Assembly (NCBI GenBank): GCA_003427395.1
Contig: BFEA01001097.1
Location: 26,935-52,395 of the forward strand
DNA from: Chara braunii
Lineage: Eukaryota > Streptophyta > Charophyceae > Charales > Characeae
DNA: 25,461 bases
Direction: 5' to 3'
Positions 8,301 through 16,706 of the stretch are shown here, one piece after another. The notes below the pieces were generated by a model. That model saw nothing but the letters and a program-made list of their open reading frames with translations. It was not told the DNA's origin and ran no database searches. Position 1 is the first letter of the stretch, and every line of letters begins with the position of its first letter. A program made the translations under genes and the position numbers.

Positions 8301-9941
8301 TCATCCGTCGGGGGGAGACGCGGGCCCCATTTTTGGCTTGGGTTTGTAGACCAGGGGTGGTGGCAGACCCTTGTTCTTCTGTGATGGTTGTGTTGCACGG
8401 GACAGAGGCCAAAGACTAACTGAGGATGCTGGTGGCTTATTTGTAGCAGCTGTAATATTCAGGGTATGGCTCGTGTTGTTCGGTTTTCCCCTGGTCGTTT
8501 GGACACTGCAGGCAGCATTCTTTCCTCTAGTTCCAGGGTCCGCAGACCCCGGTGACGCTTTTGGAATGGCAGTGTGCTTTGAGTCTTCGGTTGTCTCGAT
8601 TCTGGCTCCGGAGGAGAAGGCTGTCGGCTGTCCTTTGCCCCGCCATAACCATTTCCTTGGCCTCCCGTCAGCGAGTGCTTTAAAAACCCACCCCTGCAGT
8701 TCCTTCTCTTCCGGATACCATTTCTCCTCGTCATCCGGATCCGGGATGACGAGGCCTTTGATGCCCTTTTTTTTGTTGTTCCTGGTCGATGGACAACCTT
8801 CATCTGAACAGAGGTGACCCCTTGTCTTGCATGCGTAACACCAGGGGTCCTGTGTGTGGCTGACGGGGACCGAGTACTCTCGTCCCCCCAGGGAATATCT
8901 CCATTCCTCATTGAGGGGGAAGGGGTAGGACTCGTCCCAGTCCACGACGACGAGCAGGGTATCGTCCCTTTTACCCAGAAATTGGGGCAGGTCCGTTATG
9001 AAACCTTTGACACGGGCGATATTCTCGAGGTCAGTAAGGATCGCCCCCTGCACACACAAAGGAACAAATCGAAATTCAACCCAGAAGTTGGTTTTCATCA
9101 AGTGCTCCCTCCGTTCGTCAGCGGATTGCGGGTTGACGGGGGACCAGGGAGACACCCGCACCTGTGTCCCCCTGAATTGCAAAGCTCCGTTTCTAAGCAT
9201 GAGTTGCCTGTCTGTTGAGTTCAGGGCAACCACCGTGATACACTCTGGGTTGTCCACTTCAATGAGGAAGTGATCGTGAACCAGTTGGTTGTCTGGTTTG
9301 ATCATTGTCAGCCTGTCTGTGATCCATTTAATCCTGTCGTTAGTAACTATTCCCGGCTGCATGGGCTGGAATCGAAATTGGACTGCTCTTTGCGTGTAAA
9401 TCATGTCTCTTGTGGCTCTGGCCCCCGGCGGGAATACCGAGTGGGGGTATATGTAACCGTCTTTTACTTGAAATTTTCTTACAGGTTCGACATAAAATTG
9501 TTGGATGAAATGACTTTTGAGCGGGGCGATGGAATCAAGGGAGGCTGATCTATTTGCATCCGATTAGGCCGGGGCTGAGAGTGCTCGCAGGAGCTGTGGA
9601 GGCGATTTTTTACAGCTGGATGAGGCGGCAGGGTCAACCGTGGTTCGCGGCTCATTTCCCACTTGCCTATCCTTCCATGTTCTATTATGTTCTCCCTGTC
9701 CCGGCGTCGGGTTGTGCTCCCCTTGCTTTCCTTTGTCCGAGGTGGCCGAGGGCCGAGATGCATTCGGACGGCTCCCAACCGGCTCCATATTTTTCTTCGA
9801 TCTATTATCCCCCCCCTGTTCCAGTCTTGTATCACCGGGTGTTTCGACACCCAGCCCCGGATTGTCCGTTGTAACATCCCTCTCCCTCTCCTGTTGTGTG
9901 ATTGATGGGTGTGTGCAGGCCCCGGACGTCATTGCTGACAT
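8301..9941 (-). pseudogene. LINE ORF1, gag-like (DUF4283-like domain plus CCHC knuckle), one in-frame stop
   Basis: ORF1 proteins of LINEs coat the element RNA. The frame runs from ATG 9941 (a GTG lies at 9947) through a polar, Gly/Arg/Pro-rich N-terminus to TAA at 9564-9566. It then stays open in the same frame to TGA at 8301-8303, with an internal ATG at 9404. Counting from 9404, residues about 40-160 resemble the DUF4283 fold of plant LINE gag proteins (hydrophobic strands, F-R-G-T-Q-V-R-V-S-P-W-S-P, then VVVDWDESYPFP). Residues 189-204 form a zinc knuckle-like CX2CX4HX6C (CYACKTRGHLCSDEGC); the last spacing is longer than the classic HX4C. The 53 codons between the TAA and ATG 9404 also read as protein, supporting a single frame with one nonsense mutation. 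Domain naming is from motif appearance only. Confidence 0.65.
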
Positions 9942-9949
9942 CGACACTT

Positions 9950-10169
9950 CCCCCTGAGATGCGGTGAAAGTCGGGCCAGTCTTATTGTCTGCTTCAGACA
10001 GGCGCTTTACTTCAATCTCACTTTTATTGATCGTCTCTGGTTCTTGACTAATTCTAATTCCCCCTTAGATGCGGCGAAAGTCGGGTCAGTCTTATTGTCT
10101 GCTTCAGACAGGCACTTTACTTCAATCTCACTTTTATTGATAGTCTCTGATTCTGACTAATTCTAAAGA
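9950..10169 (-). repeat. 110-bp tandem duplication in LINE leader
   Basis: Two units with a 110-bp offset (about 9950-10059 and 10060-10169) share long exact stretches, such as the block around GTCTTATTGTCTGCTTCAGA at 9980-9999 and 10090-10109. They lie just 5' of the gag-like ORF1. The proximal unit stays open in the ORF1 frame back to TAA 10065-10067. Such units may be promoter monomers or part of the ORF1 N-terminus. Confidence 0.75.
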
Positions 10170-10395
10170 CAAGACACAGGTGTTCCTATCTGAGTTGTGC
10201 CAAGAAGCCCTTATAATCGGTAGAATCCGGGCTAACACCCTAGTTGCACAGGAGTGATTGAAGGGGATTGTGCTTGTCAAATCATCCCATACATGGGGAT
10301 TGTTCTGTCAAACCTTCCCATACATGGTACAACTCATTCCTTCGAGCAGGTCAGAGTCGTCTGTCAATTTTGAAGAGTTCCTTGTAACCCCTTTT

Positions 10396-10400
<5 letters not shown>

Positions 10401-10426
<26 letters not shown>
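10401..10426 (-). repeat. 26-T tract, probable poly(A) tail of a minus-strand retro-insert
   Basis: An uninterrupted run of 26 T reads as poly(A) on the minus strand. Its position directly upstream of the LINE leader suggests the 3' tail of an insert lying at higher coordinates. A perfect 14-bp palindrome (GGTTGTGCACAACC) sits beside it at 10429-10442. Confidence 0.5.
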
Positions 10427-10687
10427 GGGGTTGTGCACAACCTATGTGTGGTCAGGGCCGAGGAGCGCCTATCTTGACCAAATGCAGGTTGTGGTGCTAC
10501 AGTGGATGGTGGCCAAGCACAGCGTACTCGTGCTGTGCAGCGACACACCTTCGTTCGAGGATGAAGATCACTGCCACAGCAGCGAGGAGAACTGTTGCTG
10601 GGTTCATTTGTTTGCGGATGCCGTAGTGTGTTATGCACAGGGCTTTGGGGACAGAAAACGGGGCAGGCAATGGTCAATGATCAAGAT
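10427..10687. other. Unrecognised unique sequence
   Basis: There is no repeat, RNA gene or recognisable protein here. A short plus-strand frame (10425-10739) is open, but its translation matches no family I know and its end runs into tandem repeat. I do not call it a gene. Confidence 0.3.
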
Positions 10688-10980
10688 GCACAAGGGAGCA
10701 GATACGAGGTTGATCAGATACGAGGTTGATAGGGGTTGATAGAGATGGAAGACGAAGGGATCAGGAAGATCGTGAGGCGGGTGGGGGCGTGAGTAGGGTG
10801 GGGGAACAAAGAGGGAGGAGATCACTGTCCGGCCCGGAGGTCCACAAAGGAGCAGACGCGAGATTGCACAAGGGAGCAGATGCAAGATTGACAGAGGTTG
10901 ACAGGGATAGAAAACGAAGGGATGGGGGAGATCGTGAGGCGGGCGGGGGCATGAGGCGGGTAGATCACCGTCCGGCCCAG
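10688..10980. repeat. Imperfect tandem duplication, about 178-bp period
   Basis: The block starting GCACAAGGGAGCAGAT at 10688 recurs at 10866. Both copies are followed by a GGTTGA...GATAGA motif, a GAAGGGAT motif, GATCGTGAGGCGGG and ATCACTGTCCGGCCC-like sequence. A partial third start lies near 10842. The second copy is shorter through internal deletion. The region is G-rich and has no coding signal. Confidence 0.75.
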
Positions 10981-11138
10981 AGTCGTCGATACGTCGTCAC
11001 CGTTCGACCCCTATGATCTTCCCACCAGTCTTGCTTCATCAGTTCGTGTTGTTCTTCTCGGGCGATCCTGACCCCTCGACGCCGCGACGTAGGACCCACG
11101 GGCGATCCCGACCCCCGACTCGTCGCCACGCTGGACTC

Positions 11139-11710
11139 ATGGCGTCGACCCTCCGATCGCGTTTTCCAGGCGCCGCCACGTGGCACCCCTTACGCGACTC
11201 ATCCCATCCGCCCGGCAGCTCTGGTAGTCACTGCTTGTAGCCTCACACACCGGTTCTCCACCCCGCGGGCGTCACAACAGCAGACCCACCACCCGCTGTT
11301 CTCCACTTGCTGTCATCACTCTGGTTTCGTCTCTTCTAGATTCGTAGTTAAGGGATGTCGGCGGTTCATACCCTCCCTACTCTCTCCCCTCCCAGATCGT
11401 CATGCCCCGCCACCCGCTGTTCTCCACTTGTTGTCGTCACTCTGATTTCGTCTCTTCTAGATTCGTTATTCAGAGATGTCGACGGTCCATACCCTCCCTG
11501 CTCTCTCTCCCAGATCGTCATGCTGGCGTCGACACTCCGTTCGCGTCCCCCAGGCGCCGCCACGTGGCACCCCTTGCGCGACGCATACCTTCCGCCCGAT
11601 AGCTTCGTTGTTCAGTGCTTGTGGCCTTACACGCGGATTCGCCACCCCGTAGGTATCAACGCAGCAGACCCGCCGCCCGTTGTTCTTCGCTGCTGTTTGC
11701 ACCTGCCTTC
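11139..11710. repeat. Nested GC-rich tandem repeats (384-bp and 121-bp units)
   Basis: A unit beginning GGCGTCGAC at 11141 recurs at 11525 and includes the shared core GGCGCCGCCACGTGGCACCC (CACGTG E-box/G-box core) in both. Between them a unit beginning CACCCGCTGTTCTCCACTTG at 11290 recurs at 11411, with TTTCGTCTCTTCTAGATTCG in both. The copies differ by point changes, so this is an old duplication. No coding function is seen. Confidence 0.75.
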
Positions 11711-12347
11711 CATCTCCCCTAGATCACCCTTCTTTAGGGATTTCAGCGATCCGTCACCAACACTCCCGGGCACGCTCACCTCCGATCTCACTAGTCGTTG
11801 TCGCCTCCCTACTCTCCCCCCCAGATCATCGTCATCGGCGATCTCAACGGTCCGTTCCCTGCACCCACCTACCAGCTGCTAGCCGCCTTCGGAAAAGCGC
11901 GCCGTCATCCTCAACACGCCGATCCGTCGTCACGGCACATGCATGGGGATTCCAGTGGTCCAATCCCTGCACACACCTACCAGCCAGTTGCCTTCTTCCC
12001 GTCCTCGACAAACCGAATCGTCATCACGCTGGCGTCAAAGCACCGATCACGCTCCTCGTGAGTTGTTTCACTCTGGCACACACATGGCCAGGGGCTATCG
12101 GGGCTCAAATCTCCCAGGGCAGCCGACCTACATGACGGCCATCTCCAGAAGCCTGGGCGAATCCTGGTGGGCGGGCCCTGCCGCCCACGGGCCGCGTAGC
12201 GCTAGCGCCTTTCAAGCTTGACCCATCTTGGGCCCTTGACCCGTTACCGAGCGCCAGAAAGAATTTTTCACATCTAGCCCTATTCAAACCTCAATGTATT
12301 ACTCTTTGAATTCACCTCAACTTTGATTTCCAGACCCCTCTATGGGG
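11711..12347. other. GC-rich non-coding stretch
   Basis: This region is C-rich up to about 12060 with loosely repeated CACCTACCAGC-type words (around 11866 and 11973), then turns into more balanced sequence. A short inverted repeat, GTGGGCGG...CCGCCCAC, is near 12169-12190. I see no gene, although the loose repeats may extend the array to the left. Confidence 0.35.
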
Positions 12348-12732
12348 TTAGGTGTACCCGTACCAGGAGCCTGGGACCATAGACATTGGTGCTGGAGGGA
12401 AGGGATCAGGGAAGTCTGCAGCAGACCGGAGATGGATTGATGGATCCACAACAGTCCAGTCATGAAAGAACAATCTGTAGTCTCTACTCATTTCTTCATT
12501 TTCCCCGCCCTTGTTTCCTTCCCATTTAATTTCCCCCAATTTCCTTCCCTGGTTCCCTCCAAGCCAGCTATGACTGAACTGATTGATATGTTTGAGAATT
12601 TCAGATTTCAAGGATAAATGTTGGATTTTTCCTTTTGCCTGTTCCCATCTGTTAAGGATATCTGTTTGAATCTGTTGTTTGATAGTTTCAGTGAATTCCG
12701 GGCCGTCTAATTCCTCTCGTTGTAACGAAATT
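12348..12732 (-). pseudogene. Possible LINE ORF2 fragment (EN-RT linker) running into the gap
   Basis: About 127 codons are open on the minus strand from the gap edge to a stop at 12348. The first half reads as protein: a REELDGPEF-type stretch, then a charged helical region (QIQTDILNRWEQAKGKIQ, SEILKHINQFSHSW). This recalls the linker between endonuclease and RT in L1-type ORF2 proteins. The second half looks non-coding. The assignment rests on pattern resemblance only; a random open frame next to a gap is possible. Confidence 0.3.
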
Positions 12733-13261
12733 NNNNNNNNNNNNNNNNNNNNNNNNNNNNNNNNNNNNNNNNNNNNNNNNNNNNNNNNNNNNNNNNNNNN
12801 NNNNNNNNNNNNNNNNNNNNNNNNNNNNNNNNNNNNNNNNNNNNNNNNNNNNNNNNNNNNNNNNNNNNNNNNNNNNNNNNNNNNNNNNNNNNNNNNNNNN
12901 NNNNNNNNNNNNNNNNNNNNNNNNNNNNNNNNNNNNNNNNNNNNNNNNNNNNNNNNNNNNNNNNNNNNNNNNNNNNNNNNNNNNNNNNNNNNNNNNNNNN
13001 NNNNNNNNNNNNNNNNNNNNNNNNNNNNNNNNNNNNNNNNNNNNNNNNNNNNNNNNNNNNNNNNNNNNNNNNNNNNNNNNNNNNNNNNNNNNNNNNNNNN
13101 NNNNNNNNNNNNNNNNNNNNNNNNNNNNNNNNNNNNNNNNNNNNNNNNNNNNNNNNNNNNNNNNNNNNNNNNNNNNNNNNNNNNNNNNNNNNNNNNNNNN
13201 NNNNNNNNNNNNNNNNNNNNNNNNNNNNNNNNNNNNNNNNNNNNNNNNNNNNNNNNNNNNN
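12733..13261. other. Assembly gap (529 N)
   Basis: A run of 529 undetermined bases. Flanks differ sharply: AT-rich, weakly coding-like sequence on the left; a T7 tract and a GC-rich GCCGCGCC-type block on the right. Any frame spanning it is meaningless. A single further N lies at 23089. Confidence 0.98.
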
Positions 13262-13362
13262 TTTTTTTCGGTCGCCTGCTGCGCCGCGCCGTGCCGCTCC
13301 GCGGCTGGGAAAAAAAAGAAGAAGAAGAAAAGAAGGAAAAAAAAAAAACAGCCCCATGGTTG

Positions 13363-13500
13363 GGCCACGGCCGAGATGTCTCGGCCACACCCCAGACTGG
13401 CCACTGACCGAGATGTCTCGGCCGCACCCCAGACTGGCCACGGCCGAGATGTCTCAGCCACAACCCAGATTGGCCACGGCCGAGATGTCTCGGCCACAGC
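13363..13500. repeat. Four tandem 36/37-bp units, each with an 18-bp interrupted palindrome
   Basis: Each unit carries GGCCGAGATGTCTCGGCC or a one- or two-base variant (cores at 13371, 13408, 13444 and 13480, spacing 37, 36, 36), separated by an ACCCCAGACTGGCCAC-type spacer. The core is GGCCGAGA-2 nt-TCTCGGCC, an 8-bp inverted repeat. This may be a minisatellite or an array of dimeric protein sites; nothing else distinguishes these. Confidence 0.85.
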
Positions 13501-13668
13501 AGAGATTCACAGGCACTACCCTTCACAGGCAAACGCGAAGTCTCAAGAGTAGCCTACTCCGAAAAGTGGGCGCCTCGGGGCAGGGATGGAGGCCCAAAAA
13601 AGAAAAAAGAAAAAGAAGAAATAAAAAAGTAAAGAAACGAGGAACTTCGAATCCGCCTACGTCGGGAA

Positions 13669-13716
13669 GGCCGTCAGATCGCAAAAAAAAAAAAAAAAAA
13701 AAAAGGCCGTCAGGTC
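13669..13716 (+). mobile_element. Poly(A)-only retro-insertion candidate with short direct repeats
   Basis: Twenty-two A (13683-13704) are flanked by GGCCGTCAGATC (13669-13680) and GGCCGTCAGGTC (13705-13716), 11 of 12 identical. If these are a target-site duplication, the insert is little more than a tail. Replication slippage could also duplicate the word. Confidence 0.4.
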
Positions 13717-14554
13717 ACCAGTGCTTTGACGAATGTATCTGGCCAAGAAGTGAGGAACATGAAACAGGTCGTTTTCCTTTTTTGTTTTTTGTTGTGAGGT
13801 CCCTGTAGCGCCCTGCCAGCCAGGCAGGGCGGATTCCACGCTTTATTGAGTTCCAGACAAGTACTGTAGCATCCTGTATCGGACCGCAATCACAGCATAA
13901 GGGATGTTTTTTTTTTTTTTTTTTTTTATCTGCTGTTCGTGGATAGACGAGGGCCCTGACTGAACTGCTACGGAAAGGCAGCCCGAGTTTCAATTGCAAC
14001 TGCAATTGACTAAACTGCTAAAACGCAGTTTCGAATGCAATTACAAACTGTTTTCGTGACTGCGCCGAAGTTACCCCTTTTTTTTTTTTATTAAGTTTAC
14101 TCCACACCCAGAGACAAGAGTGCCATTGGACTCGAAAGCACCAGACTACTAATAATTGTGTGCGGTGGGGGGGGAGGAGGGGGGGAGGAAGGGGGGGGGA
14201 AGAACACCAGAAAATCATTAACCACAATATCGGAGGATGGCAAGCTATACTGACTCTATTACTCTAACATATCATTGGTTTTTCTTGCACTTTTTTGAAA
14301 ATTTTCCCTTTTTTTTTTCCGAAAGGAAGGTGAGGGTGTTTTCCCTCCTCTCCTTCTTCTCACAGTAAATCACTGGCAGGTGCACCTGTCTACCAAATTA
14401 TGCGACCTTGCAAAAAGACACTGCACCACATTCAACATACCGGCCCACCAACTGCAGCCCGCCGTACGGCTTCTGTTACCTGTATTCAATATGATTCAGC
14501 AGAACTTCAGCCTAACCAAACATTTTTTGCTCTACTTTCATGTCTACTCTCTAC

Positions 14555-14558
<4 letters not shown>
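13717..14558. other. Non-coding stretch with a hairpin and homopolymer tracts
   Basis: There is a perfect 9-bp hairpin CGCCCTGCC-5 nt-GGCAGGGCG at 13809-13831, a 21-T run at 13907-13927, a G-rich tract at 14164-14200 and CAATTGCA-type words near 13990-14045. No gene or known RNA is seen. Confidence 0.5.
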
Positions 14559-14646
<88 letters not shown>

Positions 14647-14653
14647 CGCGCGC
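14559..14653. repeat. Compound microsatellite (CT)36(CG)11
   Basis: Seventy-two bases of pure CT repeat change without interruption to 23 bases of alternating CG. The CT part is a mirror-symmetric polypyrimidine tract able to form triplex DNA, and the CG part is a classic Z-DNA former. Array lengths in assemblies are often wrong. Confidence 0.97.
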
Positions 14654-14897
14654 TGTGCCCAGGATATTCTACATTCCGTTCCGTTTTGGATCCGGTGTGT
14701 TCTTATTAGATGAGAAGCATGAGGTCATTCATTTCTCTCACCAACGGATGGAATGTACGAGTCCGCCCTATTGTGCTGTCACCGGCCGTTTCTACTCTTT
14801 TCGACTCTATGGGAAAGTTTTCTGTGTAATGGAATACTGAATGAAATAGGCCCCGCTGCGCTGGTGGTACATGAGAGTAACAAAAAAAAGAAGGGAA

Positions 14898-15162
14898 AAT
14901 TGCATCTGTACCCCACTTAAAGATGGGAATACCAGCATTACCCAGTCCCAGTGCAAAGTTGCACCCATGCCCGGACCCTTTTCAACTTTGCATATAATAC
15001 CCAACTCTTACCCTGGTGGTACGACCCCCCCTGGGTCCACCTCAGTCCTGGGCATACAAATAATTTTCAGCGGCAATTTTTTTCCGGGTATGGATGTAAG
15101 TTGTCGCTGGGACTGGGTATATAGGGGGCATTCCCGTCTTTAAGTGGGGTGCAGATGCAATT
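14898..15162. mobile_element. MITE with about 80-bp terminal inverted repeats
   Basis: The left arm (14898-14975) and right arm (15083-15162) are inverted copies at roughly 80% identity. Both begin AATTGCATCTG, then a CCCCACTTAAAGA block, then ACCCAGTCCCAG, and end at ACCCGGA/GCCCGGA. The 107-bp centre shows no coding potential. No clear target-site duplication is visible; a C-rich tract follows on the right (15164-15192). Size and structure fit a non-autonomous DNA transposon of unknown superfamily. Confidence 0.75.
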
Positions 15163-15535
15163 TCTTCCCCCCCCCCAACCCCCCCCCCCCCCAAAAAAAA
15201 AAACACCAGGTACTAGATGAGAGTCAACCCGTAGCATGGGACAGCACCAAAGCCGAAGTTCCGTACACATGCATGCATGCATGAACGCAAAAGAACAACT
15301 GTCAGTGACAGCATACTAGCGTAGTACTTACACTCAGACTTTTTAGAGTAAGCTCTGGATGTAACTGCAGTCAGATACGTGCACCTAATACTTTAATTGG
15401 GGTCAGATACATCCCGGAAAAAGTCCTAAATTAACTGTGAGTATGCCATGAAGCACCCCAACATACATTGACAAAGACTTGAAAAAAAAGAAATTTCTAC
15501 CAATGAGCCTTGCTCAATTGGTACACCCATGAACA
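15163..15535. other. Non-coding: C tract, ATGC repeat, degraded hairpin-family end
   Basis: It holds a C/A homopolymer stretch (15166-15203), a short (CATG)n run near 15266-15281, and CTGGATGTAACTGCAGTCAG at 15356-15375, which resembles the outer repeat of the element at 19519-19850. AGCCTTGCTCAATTGGTAC near 15505-15523 forms an imperfect hairpin with the bases before it. No gene. Confidence 0.45.
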
Positions 15536-15554
15536 GTTGTAATGGAGACCTGCC

Positions 15555-15662
15555 AGGGGCCAAGTCCCGATTACCCTAATTCTTCATTTGCGACCCTAGA
15601 TTACGAAGATCAAAGGTCAGAAATGGTCCCTCAAGAATCCAAGCTAATGGGAGTTGGGCCCT
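15555..15662. mobile_element. Foldback element, family 1
   Basis: The arms AGGGGCCAAGTCCC (left) and GGGAGTTGGGCCCT (right) pair imperfectly, with further pairing of ATTCTTCATTTGCGACC with the right half. The loop carries CGAAGATCAAAGG, the reverse complement of the loop word in the copy at 19255-19358, so both belong to one family. The copy at 15819-15926 is the library-duplicate image of this one. Confidence 0.65.
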
Positions 15663-15761
15663 GAGTTAGAATCCTTAAGGGACCTTGATGAACGGAATTA
15701 CATCATAATTAATAATGACCTAGAGCCGGCCCTATATGTTATATGATCCCAATGGCCAGAA

Positions 15762-15799
15762 CTGTCTCTTATACACATCTAGATGTGTATAAGAGACAG
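15762..15799. other. Head-to-head Tn5 mosaic ends (Nextera junction adapter)
   Basis: CTGTCTCTTATACACATCT at 15762-15780 is followed at once by its exact reverse complement at 15781-15799. This is the 19-bp hyperactive Tn5 mosaic end used in Nextera and mate-pair libraries. Translated on the plus strand it gives the well-known contaminant peptide SYTHLDVYKRQ. It is not genomic. Confidence 0.97.
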
Positions 15800-16025
15800 G
15801 TTGTAATGGAGACCTGCCAGGGGCCAAGTCCCGATTACCCTAATTCTTCATTTGCGACCCTAGATTACGAAGATCAAAGGTCAGAAATGGTCCCTCAAGA
15901 ATCCAAGCTAATGGGAGTTGGGCCCTGAGTTAGAATCCTTAAGGGACCTTGATGAACGGAATTACATCATAATTAATAATGACCTAGAGCCGGCCCTATA
16001 TGTTATATGATCCCAATGGCCAGAA

Positions 16026-16706
16026 ACGCAAAAAAAAAAAAGAAAAAGAAAAAAAGAGAAAGTGATTGGGAAGAAAGTGTTCAGAGGAGCCGCGTGGAAA
16101 AGTGCGTTAGCGTTGAAACGGCAACAGCGGCCGTGGCGGCGCCCGATCGTCTGTGGCGGCTGAGTAGAGTGCAGCGTTTGAACATGTAGAAGTTGATCCT
16201 CCTGCTATGCGCTTACCCTGCCAGGCACCACAGCTGTGTGAGAGTCATGGCGGACAGTGTCTTGGTGTAGCCTATCCCTTGAGTGGGATAGGGAGTGCCT
16301 TAGCGCTCGTACACCAGGGCATCCTGGCAGCCCTGTACTGGACCTTCACACCATACCAAACCCTCATACCGGATGAGATCCCGATACCAGAGGAGCCGTC
16401 CTCCCCTCAAGCCTCAAGCTCGAAAGGGTGGTCTCCTTCCTCACCACCCAAAAGGAGTGTGGTTCACCTCCACTCACCTCTTCACGCCAGGATGGCAGCA
16501 GCGTCAGCGGAAGCAGTGGGAGGGCTTGCGATGGCGGTGGGACCGTGGGAGTGCTGCCGACACTGCCAAGATACGATCTGATACACTCTACATTTGGCTG
16601 TACTGATGATTCCATCTTTCACCTCTGCTCAGACGACTCTCCAAGGTGGGTACATCAACTTTTGTGACCAACTCGTCGGTGGAAGCAGTGGGAGAGCTTG
16701 GTCAGC
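16026..16706. other. Unrecognised sequence, partly GC-rich
   Basis: It begins with an A-rich tract (16030-16060), followed by a GC-rich block with GGCGGC words. A hairpin CCTATCCC-6 nt-GGGATAGG is at 16271-16292. The word GGAAGCAGTGGGAG[A/G]GCTT occurs at about 16518 and 16680. Plus-strand frames of 60-124 codons exist, but I see no domain or codon signal and do not call a gene. Confidence 0.35.

Larger units (their letters stand above)
1..10400 (-). mobile_element. Large L1-type LINE, 3' end cut off by window edge
   Basis: On the minus strand a leader, gag-like ORF1, several further ORFs and an endonuclease-RT ORF2 follow one another over about 10 kb with the same orientation and no unrelated sequence between them, so I read them as one non-LTR retrotransposon. 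The final ORF2 stop is at 62-64; only about 60 bases of 3' UTR lie inside the window, so tail and target-site duplication cannot be seen. The 5' boundary is uncertain: a 26-T run at 10401-10426 (poly(A) on this strand) probably marks the 3' end of a different upstream insert. A length above 10 kb is large for a LINE, mainly because of about 4 kb of extra ORFs between the gag-like part and ORF2. Multiple stops and one frameshift show that this copy is inactive. Confidence 0.85.
15536..16025. repeat. Perfect 226-bp direct duplication caused by library artefact
   Basis: 15536-15761 and 15800-16025 appear identical base for base. The only sequence between them is the 38-bp adapter palindrome. The genome most likely has one copy, flowing from 15535 directly into 15800-16025 and onwards. 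Confidence 0.9.

Noticed and set aside
5957-9566. Alternative genetic code as the main explanation for stops
   Set aside because: TGA, TAA and TAG all occur, while the adjacent ORF2 is open for over 1000 codons; decay fits better. Kept only as a test in the findings.
10425-10739. Plus-strand ORF after the T26 tract
   Set aside because: Its end is encoded by tandem repeat and no family is recognisable; insufficient evidence for a gene.
13363-13500. CRISPR-like array
   Set aside because: Units are continuous with similar spacers rather than unique ones, and the context is eukaryotic repeat DNA.
12348-13532. Minus-strand frames of up to 394 codons across the gap
   Set aside because: More than 170 residues are undetermined; the parts right of the gap translate the 36-bp tandem repeat and poly-T, not a gene.
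14380-14840. Plus-strand ORFs with Leu-Ser and Arg-Ala runs
   Set aside because: These are translations of the (CT)n(CG)n microsatellite.
15743-15928. Plus-strand ORF containing SYTHLDVYKRQ
   Set aside because: It is a translation of the Tn5 mosaic-end palindrome and the duplicated flank, a known database contaminant.
16207-16581. 124-codon plus-strand ORF
   Set aside because: No domain, no codon or start context support, and overlapping frames of similar length on both strands.
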